64,000 bases of DNA from Fremontodendron californicum (lineage: Eukaryota; Streptophyta; Magnoliopsida; Malvales; Malvaceae): positions 38,697,145 through 38,761,144 of the forward strand of contig JAULJL010000001.1 in assembly GCA_030761205.1 (NCBI GenBank). The letters are read 5' to 3'. The translations under genes were made by a program, and so were the position numbers. Positions within the stretch are counted from its first letter, which is position 1, and every line of letters starts with the position of its first letter. The notes under the pieces are model-generated. The model was not told the DNA's origin and did no database searches. It was given only the letters and a program-made list of their open reading frames with translations. Below are positions 21,768 through 32,976 of the stretch, in pieces.

Positions 21768-23702
21768 ATGTCTACTGAATCCATGGAAAACCTGACAGTC
21801 GCCAAGCGTGAGTCTGCCAATAATTTGAAGCTTAGGTCTGAAGCAATCCAGCAACGTACAGGAGATTGTCTTCCAGTCGGGTATGTATCTACTTTTCCCG
21901 AGAGAGTTCACATGGATCTGGCACAGAACAACCTTGAAGATTTGATCAGCATTTGGCATTCCTGGAATGGAACTCGACAAGAAACATTCAGACGAAAGTA
22001 TGGGGACCTGGCCTTGCTCCTATCTGTTGAAGTTGATAATAACCTGGTAAGAGCCATGATGCAGTTTTGGGACCCATCATACAGGTGCTTTGTGTTCAAC
22101 GAAGTAGATATGGTTCCAACTATAGAAGAATATTCAGCACTGCTTCGTTTGGATCCTCCTAATCCAGACAAAGTCTACTGGAAGAACAAGACAGGTTATC
22201 GGAAGAAAATAGCAAAGATCATGGGAATCAGCTTGACAGAAGTTGACAAGATTGTGAAGACAAAGGGTAAAAGCACTCGTATTCCATGGAATATTCTCCG
22301 AAACTTCATTGTCAAACACCCGGATGATGATAAAGGTTTGGAGGTGATGGCTTTGGCTATTTACGGACTTATGGTTTTCCCGAAGATATTGGGACATATT
22401 GAAACAACTGTGGTGAATTTCATGGACCAAGTTCGACATCAGATCAATACAGTTCCAGCTATATTAGCCGAGTCTATCAGGTCACTGAATCACTGCAGGA
22501 GAAATGGAAAAGGGCGTTTCATCGGATGTTTACAGTTGCTCTACATCTGGATGAAAAGTCATTTTGAGTGCCAAGAGTCGAAGTTCCGAAAGCCGTACTT
22601 CACCACTAGCATCCCTATCAAGGAATTCTGTGAAAGCACATGGCCTGAGTCAAGGTTAAAAGAAGAATGGATAGTGATGTTACGAGAACTTACAAGCCGA
22701 CAAGTGATCTGGAAAGCACCATGGATGCCTCATGGACCTATGTTATTTAGCTGTGGTGATCAACCTTGGGTTCCTCTCTTGGGACTTTGGGGTGCCGTTA
22801 GCTACTCTCCCATCATGGTACGGAGACAGGCGGGGTATAAGCAGTTCATACCGATGACCCATGGACTTAACCAGGTGGACTTCTCCTATTCAGACAATGG
22901 GGTTATCACCAGGATAGAAGAACTCACAAAGGCTTGGAAATTAACGGTTAGAGTCGAAGGGGGTAGTATCTCATGGAACACTACTCCTGAATACTCTGTG
23001 TGGCAAGCCAGGAGAACCAAAGATATTGTGATTCCTTGCAAAAGAAGTTCAGACGGTTTGGCCAAGGTTATAGCTTCGGATCCTATGCTAAGGATAGAAA
23101 AGGCTAAAAGAAAGCTAGAAGAAGAGAAAGATGGATTGGGAGAAGAAAATCGAAAGCTGCAATCAAGGGTAGAAGAGTTAGAAAAAGGATTGAACAAAGA
23201 AAAAAGCAAGGCCAAGAAGCTTCGATTGAAGGTTCGAAAGTTGGGGGATGGTTTAGTGGAAAGAGATGGTATTGTTCAGAAACTCACCGAGGATGGCGAC
23301 ATTTTGAAAGAATCCTTGACAGTTATGGAAAATAAATATTCGCTTTTGATTACTGAGGTCGGACGCCTAAAAGATGAGAATGGGGAGTTATTGTTTGATC
23401 AAGAAAGAAGAATAGCTGATTGCCAGGAATTAGTGACCGAATTAATGAACTTGAAGGAAGAATGTTCCAAACTCCGAGATACGGACTCTAAAAGCGAAAT
23501 CTTCTTGAAAATATGTTTGACCATTTTGATGTGGCATCCCGTAAGGCAGAAGACATGTATGATAGGATCATGGAGGTTAAGGCGAAAGTACATCCATTCC
23601 ATGAAAACGGCCATCTCATATACGAACTTTTGGACGAAGCTCAGTCTCACTACCGTCAGATTGTCAAGTTCCTTTGGAGGCGTTAGAATTTTTCTTATTT
23701 AG
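21768..23702 (+). CDS. Ogre ORF1 protein (644 aa as read; frame shifted near the C-terminus)
   Basis: The ATG at 21768 opens a long frame upstream of gag, as in Ogre elements. Residues about 50-400 look like the plant retroelement domain I know as DUF7745 (motifs MQFWDPSYRCFVF, IEEYSALLRL, GRFIGCLQLLYIWM, WMPHGPMLFSCGDQPWVPLL). Residues about 440-590 are a Lys/Glu-rich coiled coil. After about 23495 the frame changes character; the neighbouring frame, which ends at about 23686, reads like the natural tail, so a one-base loss in an A-run is likely. The biochemical role of Ogre ORF1 is not known. Confidence 0.85.
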   Translation: MSTESMENLTVAKRESANNLKLRSEAIQQRTGDCLPVGYVSTFPERVHMDLAQNNLEDLISIWHSWNGTRQETFRRKYGDLALLLSVEVDNNLVRAMMQFWDPSYRCFVFNEVDMVPTIEEYSALLRLDPPNPDKVYWKNKTGYRKKIAKIMGISLTEVDKIVKTKGKSTRIPWNILRNFIVKHPDDDKGLEVMALAIYGLMVFPKILGHIETTVVNFMDQVRHQINTVPAILAESIRSLNHCRRNGKGRFIGCLQLLYIWMKSHFECQESKFRKPYFTTSIPIKEFCESTWPESRLKEEWIVMLRELTSRQVIWKAPWMPHGPMLFSCGDQPWVPLLGLWGAVSYSPIMVRRQAGYKQFIPMTHGLNQVDFSYSDNGVITRIEELTKAWKLTVRVEGGSISWNTTPEYSVWQARRTKDIVIPCKRSSDGLAKVIASDPMLRIEKAKRKLEEEKDGLGEENRKLQSRVEELEKGLNKEKSKAKKLRLKVRKLGDGLVERDGIVQKLTEDGDILKESLTVMENKYSLLITEVGRLKDENGELLFDQERRIADCQELVTELMNLKEECSKLRDTDSKSEIFLKICLTILMWHPVRQKTCMIGSWRLRRKYIHSMKTAISYTNFWTKLSLTTVRLSSSFGGVRIFLI

Positions 23703-24046
23703 ATTTATGATTTTAGGATTCTTTGTAAGAACTTTTCATTTTTTAGGACCAGTTGAAGTTGTTATTTTATTTTTTATGTTTTTAGGATCGCTTTGGTTTT
23801 TAGGATTTCTATGGATTTGGTAATTTTATTTATAAAATTCTTTTTATCTACATTTGTTATGTGGCTGGTGTTCTTTCATAGCATTTCATCCATATGTGCA
23901 TAAACATCCTCAATTTAGATTTAAAGTTTTAAGCATATCATCCTAATTTAAGAAACTTTGCTAAAGGTTCAAGGATAGCTCGACAGTCAGAATCTTCGAG
24001 ACAGTCTTCTCGTCACTCTTACAACACTAGATCAAGAGTTAAAGAA
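23703..24046 (+). other. ORF1-gag spacer of Ogre-B
   Basis: T-rich to about 23850. From about 23955 to 24046 the sequence is open in the gag frame (Ser/Arg-rich), so gag may begin slightly upstream of its first ATG. Confidence 0.55.
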
Positions 24047-25666
24047 ATGGCTGAAGAACAATCTTCAAGAATGGATAAGGTAGAACAAGTTCAGGATGAG
24101 ATTAGAGAGCAGTTAAGTTCTTTGCTGGAAATGATGAGAAGTCTGAAAGGGAAGAATAAGGGTGATGAATCTGGTTCTCAGGGGAAAGAGCAGAATGTGG
24201 GTGAATCCTTATGTCCGCCCGGTTTTCGACCTCAAGCACAACATGAACAATTGCAACAGATGCCCTACATGGAAGGATTCACTTATCCACACGGCCAACC
24301 TCAAATCCCGGGGTTCACTTTTCCTGTTCCTGGAACAAAGATAGACCCAGTCCAAGTTCCAGATTTGGACGACCCTAAAGAGTTAGAGAAGCTGAAAGTG
24401 GCAGAAGAGATCGAGTCTCGTAAAATGAAGATGATTGAAGAAAGGCTTCAAGCTGTTGAGGGGCTAGACTGCTATGGTTCTATGGATGCTGAGGGACTTT
24501 GTTTAGTGCCGGATGTAGTAATCCCGCCTAAGTTCAAGACTCCTGACTTTGAAAAGTTTGATGGGTCTAAGTGTCCCATATCTCATGTCACCATGTACTG
24601 CCGGAAAATGGCAGCCCACACCAGAAATGACAAGCTGCTGGTCCATGTATTTCAGGATAGTCTTACGGGGTCCGCTGCTAGATGGTATGTTCAACTAGAC
24701 AGGAATCGAGTTCGTACTTGGAAAGAATTGGCCAAGGCATTCATTAGCCAATATAAGCATATCGTTGATATGGCTCCTGACCGTTTGTCTCTACAAAACA
24801 TGGAGAAGAAGTCTACCGAAAGTTTTAAGGACTATGCCCAGAGATGGAGAGATATTGCTGCCCAGATTCAGCCACCTCTGACTGAGAAAGAGACTACGGT
24901 ACTGTTCGTTAGTACTCTTAAGGCTCCCATACTACGACAGGATGATTGGGAACGCCACAAAGAACTTTGCTGATATGGTGATTTCTGGCGAAATCATAGA
25001 AAATGCCATCAAAAGTGGCAAGATTGAAGGGGGAGAATCTGTTGTGAAGAGGAATAATGTGACAAAGAAGAAGGAAGCTGATGTCCAGACTGTTGCATAT
25101 GGGGGGCAACAAACGGGAGGTTACGTCCCACACTTCCCGCAGTCCATGTACCAGTCATACTACCCGAATACCAATGCCATCAATCCGATTTCATATGCTT
25201 ATCCACCTGCACCTCCGCAGATATTCCAACCTAATTTCCGTCCAAGACCATTGGCTCCTCCAGTTGGGCCATCCGTACAAGCTAATCAACTCACGAGTAA
25301 TCCGAGAGGACCACGAGCCAACCAGGAAAGAATATCGTTTGATCCGATTCCCATGGCTTATGCAGATTTGCTTCCAGATCTTATCAAGAACCATCTGGTT
25401 GCACCTGTACACTTGGAACCTTTGAAACCTCCATACCCTAGGTGGTATGATCCTAATGCCCGATGTGACTACCATTCGGGAAACGTGGGACACTCCACCG
25501 AAAATTGTACAGCTCTGAAGTACAAAGTACAAGGTTTGATTAAGGCCGGGTTGATAAATTTTGAGGAGAAAGGTGGCCCGAACGTCAACGGTAATCCGCT
25601 ACCAAACCATGCAAGGCTGACGGTAAATGCTTTGGGAGATGGCAAGGTTACCGTGGTCAAGCTAAA
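24047..25666 (+). pseudogene. Ogre-B gag (capsid and zinc-knuckle-like region), frameshifted
   Basis: Starts MAEEQSSRMDKVEQVQDEI with a short coiled coil and a Pro/Gly-rich linker. The retrotransposon gag capsid domain follows (about 24540-24920: RWYVQLDRNRVRTWKELAKA, SFKDYAQRW). A frameshift near 24925-24930 (CCC where family members need two C) moves the frame. The rest has a Pro-rich stretch and a C-x2-H-x5-GH-x4-C motif (about 25464-25508). The product would coat the RNA in a virus-like particle. A second frame change near 25655 leads into the protease frame. Confidence 0.88.
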
Positions 25667-27543
25667 GTGGATGAGGTTACGACATCAATGGATTACATCT
25701 TCGATGTCCTGGTTAAAGCTAGCATGATTAGTCCTATACAGGCTAATTTAGGTAGCTATCTTGGTGAATATGATCCAAGCAAGATTTGCAAATATCACCA
25801 AGGTATAGTGGGCCATTCGGTGCAAGGTTGTGTTGAATTCCGGCAGGAGTTACAAAAACTGATGGATCTCTCCCAGATCGAGTTTTACACAGAGTTTGGG
25901 GCAGATGAAATTGATGTGGTGATTGGAGAATCTTCGGTGCCTGTTGTGAAACCGATCACGTTCTTTTATGAGAAAAGGGCGAGTCAGTTCGAAGATGAGA
26001 AGCCAATAGGGATCAAAAATCCCGTTATTACGATCAGTGTCCCTAGTTCATTCCCATACCAAAATGATAAAGCAGTACCATGGAGATATGGATGTGATGT
26101 CATGATCAATCCTGAGGCTGCCAATTTAACTGGAGTAGGAGGAGTGACTCGGAGTGGGCGTTGTTATTCGCCTGAAATACTTGATAGAGACAAGAAGGGA
26201 AAAGCAGCGGAAGAAGAAAAGAGTGAAGATCCAGAAAGCAAGACGAACCCATTGGTGGTTCAGGATACGGAATATAAAAAGCCTGTAACTGAGAGAGAGG
26301 CTTGTGAATTTTTGAAGCTGATCAAACACAGTGAATACAGTGTGGTTGAACAGTTGAATAAGATGCCAGCTCGGATTTCGCTGTTGTCACTATTGTTGAA
26401 TTCCGAGCCTCACAGAGAAGCTTTGCTAAATGTCTTGAATAAGGCACATGTGCCTCACAATATTTCCGTGGAAAATGTGGGTCATATTGCAGAAAATCTG
26501 GTGGCTACTAATTTCATAACCTTTAATGAGGATGAAATTCCTCCCGAAGGCAGGGGCAGTACTAAAGCCCTCCACATCACGGTCAAGTGCAAAAGTCATG
26601 TCATGGCTAAAGTACTTATTGATAATGGTTCTTCCATTAATGTTATGCCAATGACTACATTGTCCAAGCTTCCGATAGATGTGTCTCATATTCAACCTAG
26701 TCACATGATTGTGAGAGCCTTTGATGGGACCCGTCGAGCAGTCTTGGGAGATATCGAGATGCCTCTGCAGATTGGGCCTTGTACTTTCAAGATAAAGTTT
26801 CAGGTTATGGAGATTTCACCATCCTACAGTTGTCTATTGGAAAGGCCGTGGATTCATATGGCAAGGGCAGTTCCCTCATCGTTGCACAAAAAAATCAAAT
26901 TTGTTATGGAGGATTATCTGGTATGTATCAACGGGGAAGATGATTTATTGGTAACCCAGTCCCCAACTACGTCTTATGTCGAGGCAGCTGATGAAGCATT
27001 GGAGTGTTCTTTCAGATCGTTTGAGTTCATCAATGCGACATATGTTGGTGAAGGGTCAAAAGTGTCTGCTCCGCGTTTTTCTCGAACTGTTGGCATGTTG
27101 TTTAAACAGACTATTGGAATGGGTTGGCGAATTGGTTCTGGATTAGGGAAGCATCTTCAAGGGATCAGGGAGATGCCAGAGATCCAAGTAAACAGTGAAA
27201 GGTTTGGGTTAGGCTACAAGCCAACTAGGAGGGATTGGGAGATGGTCGAGTTCAAGAAGAGAAAGAAGAGATTAGCTCGTATGAAAGGGTATGAGTGGGA
27301 GCCGAAGAAAATGGTCTTTCCTCATCTTTATTCCACTTTTCATTTAGGATGATGTATTTATCCCGACACACTTCCGCCAAATTTAGAAGAAGCGTTTTCC
27401 GAGCTTTCTATTCAGATGGTGGAGAAAGCAGGAATAAAATCTGATGTCAAGGAAGAGTTGTTGGTGTACCCGTGCTCACCTGAAATGGAGCTGGATAATT
27501 GGAAAGTGACAAAACTGCCGGTTATCCTTGAATCTCATAAAAT
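25667..27543 (+). pseudogene. Ogre-B protease region with G-patch, one internal stop
   Basis: A second C-x2-H-x5-GH-x4-C motif (about 25786) is followed by an acidic linker and an aspartic protease with the active-site motif LIDNGSSINVMP (about 26617), using Asn-Gly after Asp as usual in this lineage. A G-patch follows (GMGWRIGSGLGKHLQGI, about 27118-27170). A TGA at 27350-27352 stops the frame, but the same frame stays open and conserved-looking to the candidate splice donor at 27544. The enzyme would cleave the polyprotein. Confidence 0.88.
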
Positions 27544-27763
27544 GTAATGCAGTGAGTCAAATCCCTATTTGCTCATGCCCAAGGGCACTAGGGATGGTCT
27601 TTTATGTATGGGCTATTTTATTTCTCATTATTTTAATAAATTAGGAACAAGATGCATTTTCATTCCCTCTTTCATTCATGGTTGTCATTTTTCTTTTTTT
27701 CATTGTTGCCATTATCTTTCTTCGTATACCAATATATATTCTTTCAATTCCATTCAATTTCAG
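27544..27763 (+). other. Candidate pro/RT intron of Ogre-B (220 bp)
   Basis: The donor AT|GTAATG and an acceptor of pyrimidine-rich sequence ending TTTCAG|G join the protease frame to the RT frame exactly (two bases before, one after). Unspliced RNA stops at once in TAA 27545-27547. An intron between pro and RT is an established feature of Ogre elements. Confidence 0.7.
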
Positions 27764-30700
27764 GGTTCCAAATAATGAATACAAAGACAATCTTAATAAT
27801 AATTTGGGATTCGATTTTGAAAACACAGTTCATGTTGATGAATTTGATAATGAAGAGGAATCAGATGATTATACTTTGTCTCCAGATTTATTGAGATTAA
27901 TGGAACAAGAAAAGAAACCGATTGAACCACATCAAGAGGTTACTGAGATGATCAATTTGGGAGATGAGGAAAATAAAAAAGAAGTAAAGATCGGCACGTC
28001 ATTGCCACCTGTTCAAAAGAAGAGATTAGAAGATTTGCTCAAAGAATTTGTGGATGTGTTCGCATGGTCATACAGAGACATGCCCGGTTTGGATACTGAG
28101 ATTGTGGAGCACAAACTGCCTTTGCGGCCAGAATGCAAGCCGGTACAGCAAAAGCTAAGACGGATGAAACCAGAGATGCTGTTAAAGATCAAAGAAGAAG
28201 TAAAAAAAGCAATTTGATGCAGGATTTCTGGAAGTAGCTAAGTATCCAGAGTGGGTAGCCAACATCGTCCCAGTTCCTAAGAAAGATGGGAAAGTGAGAA
28301 TGTGTGTTGATTACCGAGATCTAAACAAGGCAAGTCCCAAGGATAATTTTCCTTTGCCTCATATTGACACCCTTGTGGATAACACTGCTAGACATTCCAC
28401 GTTTTCGTTCATGGACGGTTTTTCAGGGTATAATCAGATCAAGATGGCTTCGGATGATATGGAGAAGACCACCTTTGTTACAATGTGGGGGACCTTCTGT
28501 TATAAAGTCATGCCTTTTGGGTTGAAAAATGCCGGAGCTACTTACCAACGGGCAATGGTAACTCTGTTTCACGACATGATGCATAAAGAGATTGAAGTTT
28601 ATGTGGATGACATGATAGCAAAATCCCGTGAAGATGAAGATCATTTGGTCAACCTCAGGAAGCTGTTTGAAAGATTGAGAAAATTTCAGCTGAGATTGAA
28701 TCCGGCCAAGTGTACGTTTGGCGTCAAATCCGGCAAATTGCTGGGTTTTGTGGTTAGTGATAGAGGAATTGAAGTGGATCCAGACAAAATAAAAGCGATT
28801 CAGAATCTGTCTCCCCCTCGCACGCAAAAAGAAGTGAGAGGTTTCTTGGGAAGGTTGAATTACATATCACGCTTCATTTCTCAACTCACCCTCAAATGTG
28901 ATCCTATCTTTAAGCTTCTTCGTAAACAGGATACTGGTGAATGGAACGAAGAATGTCAGAAAGCTTTTGATAAAGTTAAAGAGTACCTGTCGAATCCACC
29001 GGTGTTAGTTCCTCCAATTTCGGGAAAGCCATTGATTTTGTATTTGACGGTGTTCGAGAAATCTATGGGATGTGTTATGGGGCAACAAGATGAGACAGGA
29101 AAGAAAGAGCATGCCATCTACTATCTGAGTAAAAAGTTTACTGACTATGAATCTAGATACTCAATGCTGGAAAAGATGTGTTGCGCTCTAGCATGGACAG
29201 CTCACAGACTCAGACAGTACATGTTGTACAACACAACGTGGCTCATAGCAAGGTTGGATCCTCTGAAGTACATTTTTGAGAAGCCGTCATTATCGGGAAG
29301 AATTGCAAGATGGCAAGTCACTTTATCCGAGTATGACATTGTTTATGTGACTCAGAAAGCAATAAAAGGAAGTGTGATAGCCGAATTCCTGGCGGATCGG
29401 GCTTCTGAAGAATATGAGCCAATGCAATTTGATTTCCCGGATGAGGATTTGATGGCTATTTCAAAAGGAGATGATGAAGAAGGTGAAGAAAAAACCTGGA
29501 AGATGTTCTTTGATGGGGCTTCTAATGCTTTTGGGCATGGAATTGGGGTAGTCCTGATATCCCCGGATGGTCAATATTATCCGATTACTGCACGATTGGA
29601 TTTTAATTGCACCAACAACATGGCTGAATATGAGGCGTGCATCATGGGATTGCAAGCGGCAATTGAAAGAAAGATTGATGTGTTGGAGGTATATGGTGAT
29701 TCAGCTTTGGTCATTTATCAGTTGAAAGGAGAATGGGAAACAAGAGATTCGAAGTTGATCCTGTACCAGAAATACACAACTGAATTGATCAAACATTTTG
29801 AGAAGATTCAGTTTCAACACTTGCCCCGGGAAGAAAATCAGATGGCTGATGCTTTAGCCACTTTAGCTGCGATGTTTAAGTTGGATGCAAAAGCTGAGAT
29901 TCAACCAATCAAGTTGGGTGTGAAAGGATCTCCGGCACATTGTTTAGATATCGAAGAAGAAGTTGACGGTCAGCCTTGGTATTTTGACATCATGCAATAC
30001 GTCAAATATCAGCGATACCCGGAATACGCCTCGGACAATGATAAACGGCTCATCCGAAGATTAGCTATGGGTTTCTTCCTTGACGGAGAAATATTGTATA
30101 AGAGGGGTCGAGATATGGTGCTTTTGAGGTGTGTTAACGCCAGAGAAGCAAAGAGGATATTGGAGGAAGTGCATGATGGAATTTGCGGGGCACATGCGAA
30201 TGGTCACATGATGGCTAGGCAGATAATGAGGGCTGGTTATTATTGGATGACGATGGAGAAAGACTGTATTGACTATGCTCGAAAATGTCATAAATGCCAG
30301 ATCTATGCAGATAAGATCAACGCTCCTCCGAATGAATTGCATGTTTTGGCACCTCCGTGGCCGTTCTCAATGTGGGGCATGGACGTGATTGGACCTATCA
30401 CCCCAAAGGCGACGAATGGGCACCGGTTCATTTTTGTGATGATCGATTACTTCACAAAGTGGGTAGAAGCAGCCTCATATGCGAGTGTAACACGGGCAGT
30501 GGTCTGTAAGTTCATAAAGAAAGAGATAATTTGTCGATATGGACTACCAGAGAGAATTATTTCTGATAATGCTCGTAATCTGAATAGCAAGATGTTGAAA
30601 GAGGTTTGTGAACAATTTAAGATCAAGCATCACAATTCAGCGCCGTATCGTCCGAAGATGAACGGAGCAGTGGAAGCAGCCAATAAGAATATAAAAAAGA

Positions 30701-31224
30701 TTGTAGAAAAGATGACTGATGTCTACAAAGATTGGCATGAAAAGTTGCCTTTCGCCTTGCACGCTTATAGAACTTCGGTTCGCACATCCACAGGGGCGAC
30801 CCCGTTTTCATTGGTGTATGGGATGGAGGCTGTGTTACCAGTCGAGGTAGAAATCCCTTCTTTAAGGGTACTGAAAGAGGTCGATCTGGAAGAGGCAGAA
30901 TGGGTACGGGATCGTTTTGAGCAGCTGAATCTCATTGAGGAAAAGAGACTTGCAGCGTTGTGCCATGGTCAGTTGTACCAGAAGAGAATGATGCGAGCGC
31001 ATGATAAGAAAGTCCGTCCCAGACATTTCAGGGAAGGGGAGTTAGTCTTGAAAAAGATTCTTCCGTATCAGCATGATCATCGAGGGAAGTGGACACCGAA
31101 TTGGGAAGGTCCTTATGTAGTGAAAAAAGCTTTCTCAGGTGGAGCCTTAATTTTGACTGAGATGGATGGGGATGTTTTGCCAAACCCAATTAATTCGGAT
31201 GCTGTGAAGAAATATTTTGCTTAA
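27764..31224 (+). pseudogene. Ogre-B RT, RNase H and integrase, one frameshift
   Basis: The RT frame begins in an acidic linker (27764-28000), then LPPVQKKRLEDLLKEFVDVFAW. A frameshift in an A7 run at about 28201-28208 separates this from the 28209-31224 frame. That frame carries the RT palm with YVDD at 28599-28610; a degenerate Ty3 RNase H-like tether (about 29020-29390); a second, archaeal-type RNase H with MFFDGAS and NNMAEYEA (about 29500-29880) as in Tat elements; the integrase H-H-C-C zinc site (about 30195-30300); and the integrase core with GMDVIGP, SDNA and a Glu in MNGAVEAANKN. No chromodomain seen. Stop TAA 31222-31224. Confidence 0.92.
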
Positions 31225-32310
31225 AAAAAATGAAAAAAAAAATGAAAAAATGAGAAAAAAAGAAAGAAAAAAAAGAGAAAAAAGAAAAAGGAGGACTCAA
31301 ATTGAAAACCCGAAAAGGGCGGTTTGGGTCAATGGGGGTTGTCTAAGTTGAAAACCCGAAAGGGCGGCTTAGATATGAGGAGGATCAGCGTCGTCCAGAA
31401 AATTTCATGAATATGGGGACAATGTCTAGTTTGATGAACTCTGAAGGATTGAAGACATCGATTGGAATTGGTTTTTAGATGAGAATTTTGAATGAACTGT
31501 TAAGATTGTCTAAGTATTCATTGTTTGGATATTGTTTTGTTATCCTAACACCTTATTGATAAACTTTTTGAGATATTCCTTTATTCCTTGAGATGAATTC
31601 TTTTCCTTATTTTGATAATAAAGATATTTCTTTACAACTTATCCAGTCTATCTTTTTGCCTTCCATTTGTTATTCTCAACTTTATACCTTTGCATTGAAT
31701 AGAGGGAATGCATCATGCATTGCGTTTGCTATGAAATTAGAATAATGATTGATAAATTAGAATATGATCTTAAGAGATCCCTGCATTTATTTTATGAGAA
31801 ATCTATGGATAATTGAACAGAAAAGTCAGGATATGAGATGAGATCTGATTTTTAAAAAAATGAGAATCCGTGAAGATGAGAATTTCCGGGATGGAATGTG
31901 AAGCCCAGTTAAGCTGGCATAAGATGAGATATAGAATGTTTGGCGTTTTGAAATTTTTGAAGAAAGAAATTTATATTCAGCAGATTTTGAAAAATGAAAG
32001 AGATAATAAGATTCGTTCTACCAGCTTGAAGCCAAGTGCGAACAGAGATAAATGATGAGCTTGAGAACCTTTTATTTTCAGGGAGTTGATATTAGAGCAT
32101 TCATGACATCCATTTGCACGATATGCATCGGCATTCATGGCATTCATGTACTGCATTGCATTTAATTGCACACAAGAAAGCTTATTTCAGGTATTCAGTA
32201 TGATTCGGACATGAGCTCGGAATGCTAATTTGCGTTAGCGTTTTCTTTCAGGACTCAAGGTAAGATTTTTGAAGTCTGCATTTACGTTTGAGAATTTTGC
32301 AAATTTCTTT
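31225..32310 (+). other. Ogre-B 3' non-coding region
   Basis: A-rich tract 31225-31290, then two copies of a TTGAAAACCCGAAA unit (31302-31324, 31348-31370), each followed by AGGGCGG and able to form CCC/GGG stems with A-rich or GAAA loops. The rest is AT-rich, matching 2504-3654. No gene supported. Confidence 0.75.
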
Positions 32311-32850
32311 ATTTTCTTTTAAAGTTCAAGCCTCGATGGAGGAGTTTTTATTTAAAGTTGAAGCCTCGGTGGAGGAGTATTTTCTTTTAAAGTTGAAGCC
32401 TCGGTGGAGGAGTTTTTTATTTAAAGTTGAAGCCTCGGTGGAGGAGTTTTTATTTAAAGTTGAAGCCTCGGTGGAGGAGTATTTTCGTTTAAAGTTGAAG
32501 CCTCGGTGGAGGAGTTTTTATTTAAAGTTGAAGCCTCGGTGGAGGAGTATTTTATTTAAAGTTGAAGCCTCGGTGGAGGAGTTTTTATTTAAAGTTGAAG
32601 CCTCGGTGGAGGAGTTTTTATTTAAAGTTGAAGCCTCGGTGGAGGAGTTTTTATTTAAAGTTGAAGCCTCGGTGGAGGAGTTTTTATTTAAAGTTGAAGC
32701 CTCGGTGGAGGAGTATTTTCGTTTAAAGTTGATGCCTCGGTGGAGGAGTTTTTATTTAAAGTTGAAGCCTCGGTGGAGAAGTATTTTCATTTAAAGTTGA
32801 TGCCTCGGTGGAGGAGTATGTTTTTACGGTGAGTTTATTTAAAGTTTATG
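32311..32850 (+). repeat. Ogre-B 33/35-bp tandem repeat array, about 16 units
   Basis: Same unit as at 3655-4095, with a run of four identical 33-bp units near 32570-32700. Copy number and order of short and long units differ between Ogre-A and Ogre-B, showing turnover by unequal exchange or slippage. Confidence 0.94.
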
Positions 32851-32909
32851 CCTCGTTTAGAGGAGCTTTTCTACGATAGGATTTCCTTTAAGTACATAGG
32901 ACTTAGTAG

Positions 32910-32976
32910 GGTGTCTACGTCTTTGCACATCCCCTGTTTCTCAGGGAATGCACAAAGAGGGGCAACTGTAGACACC
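32910..32976 (+). promoter_or_regulatory. Ogre-B polypurine tract inside an inverted repeat
   Basis: AAAGAGGGG (about 32954-32962) precedes CAAC and the LTR start at 32967. GGTGTCTAC (32910-32918) is the exact complement of GTAGACACC in the LTR start (32968-32976). Between them lies a CCCTG-TTTCT-CAGGG hairpin (32932-32946). A folded RNA would hold the tract in a loop. Confidence 0.75.

Noticed and set aside
28423..28827. 134-aa minus-strand frame opposite Ogre-B RT
   Set aside because: Shadow of the conserved RT frame; no codon or motif support.
32288..32794. 168-aa open frame of KVEASVEEFLF repeats
   Set aside because: It is the 33-bp retrotransposon array read in frame; 35-bp units and Ogre-A counterparts break the frame.
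32311..32850. Regular direct repeats resembling a CRISPR array
   Set aside because: Units are contiguous without unique spacers, and the DNA is plant nuclear retrotransposon.
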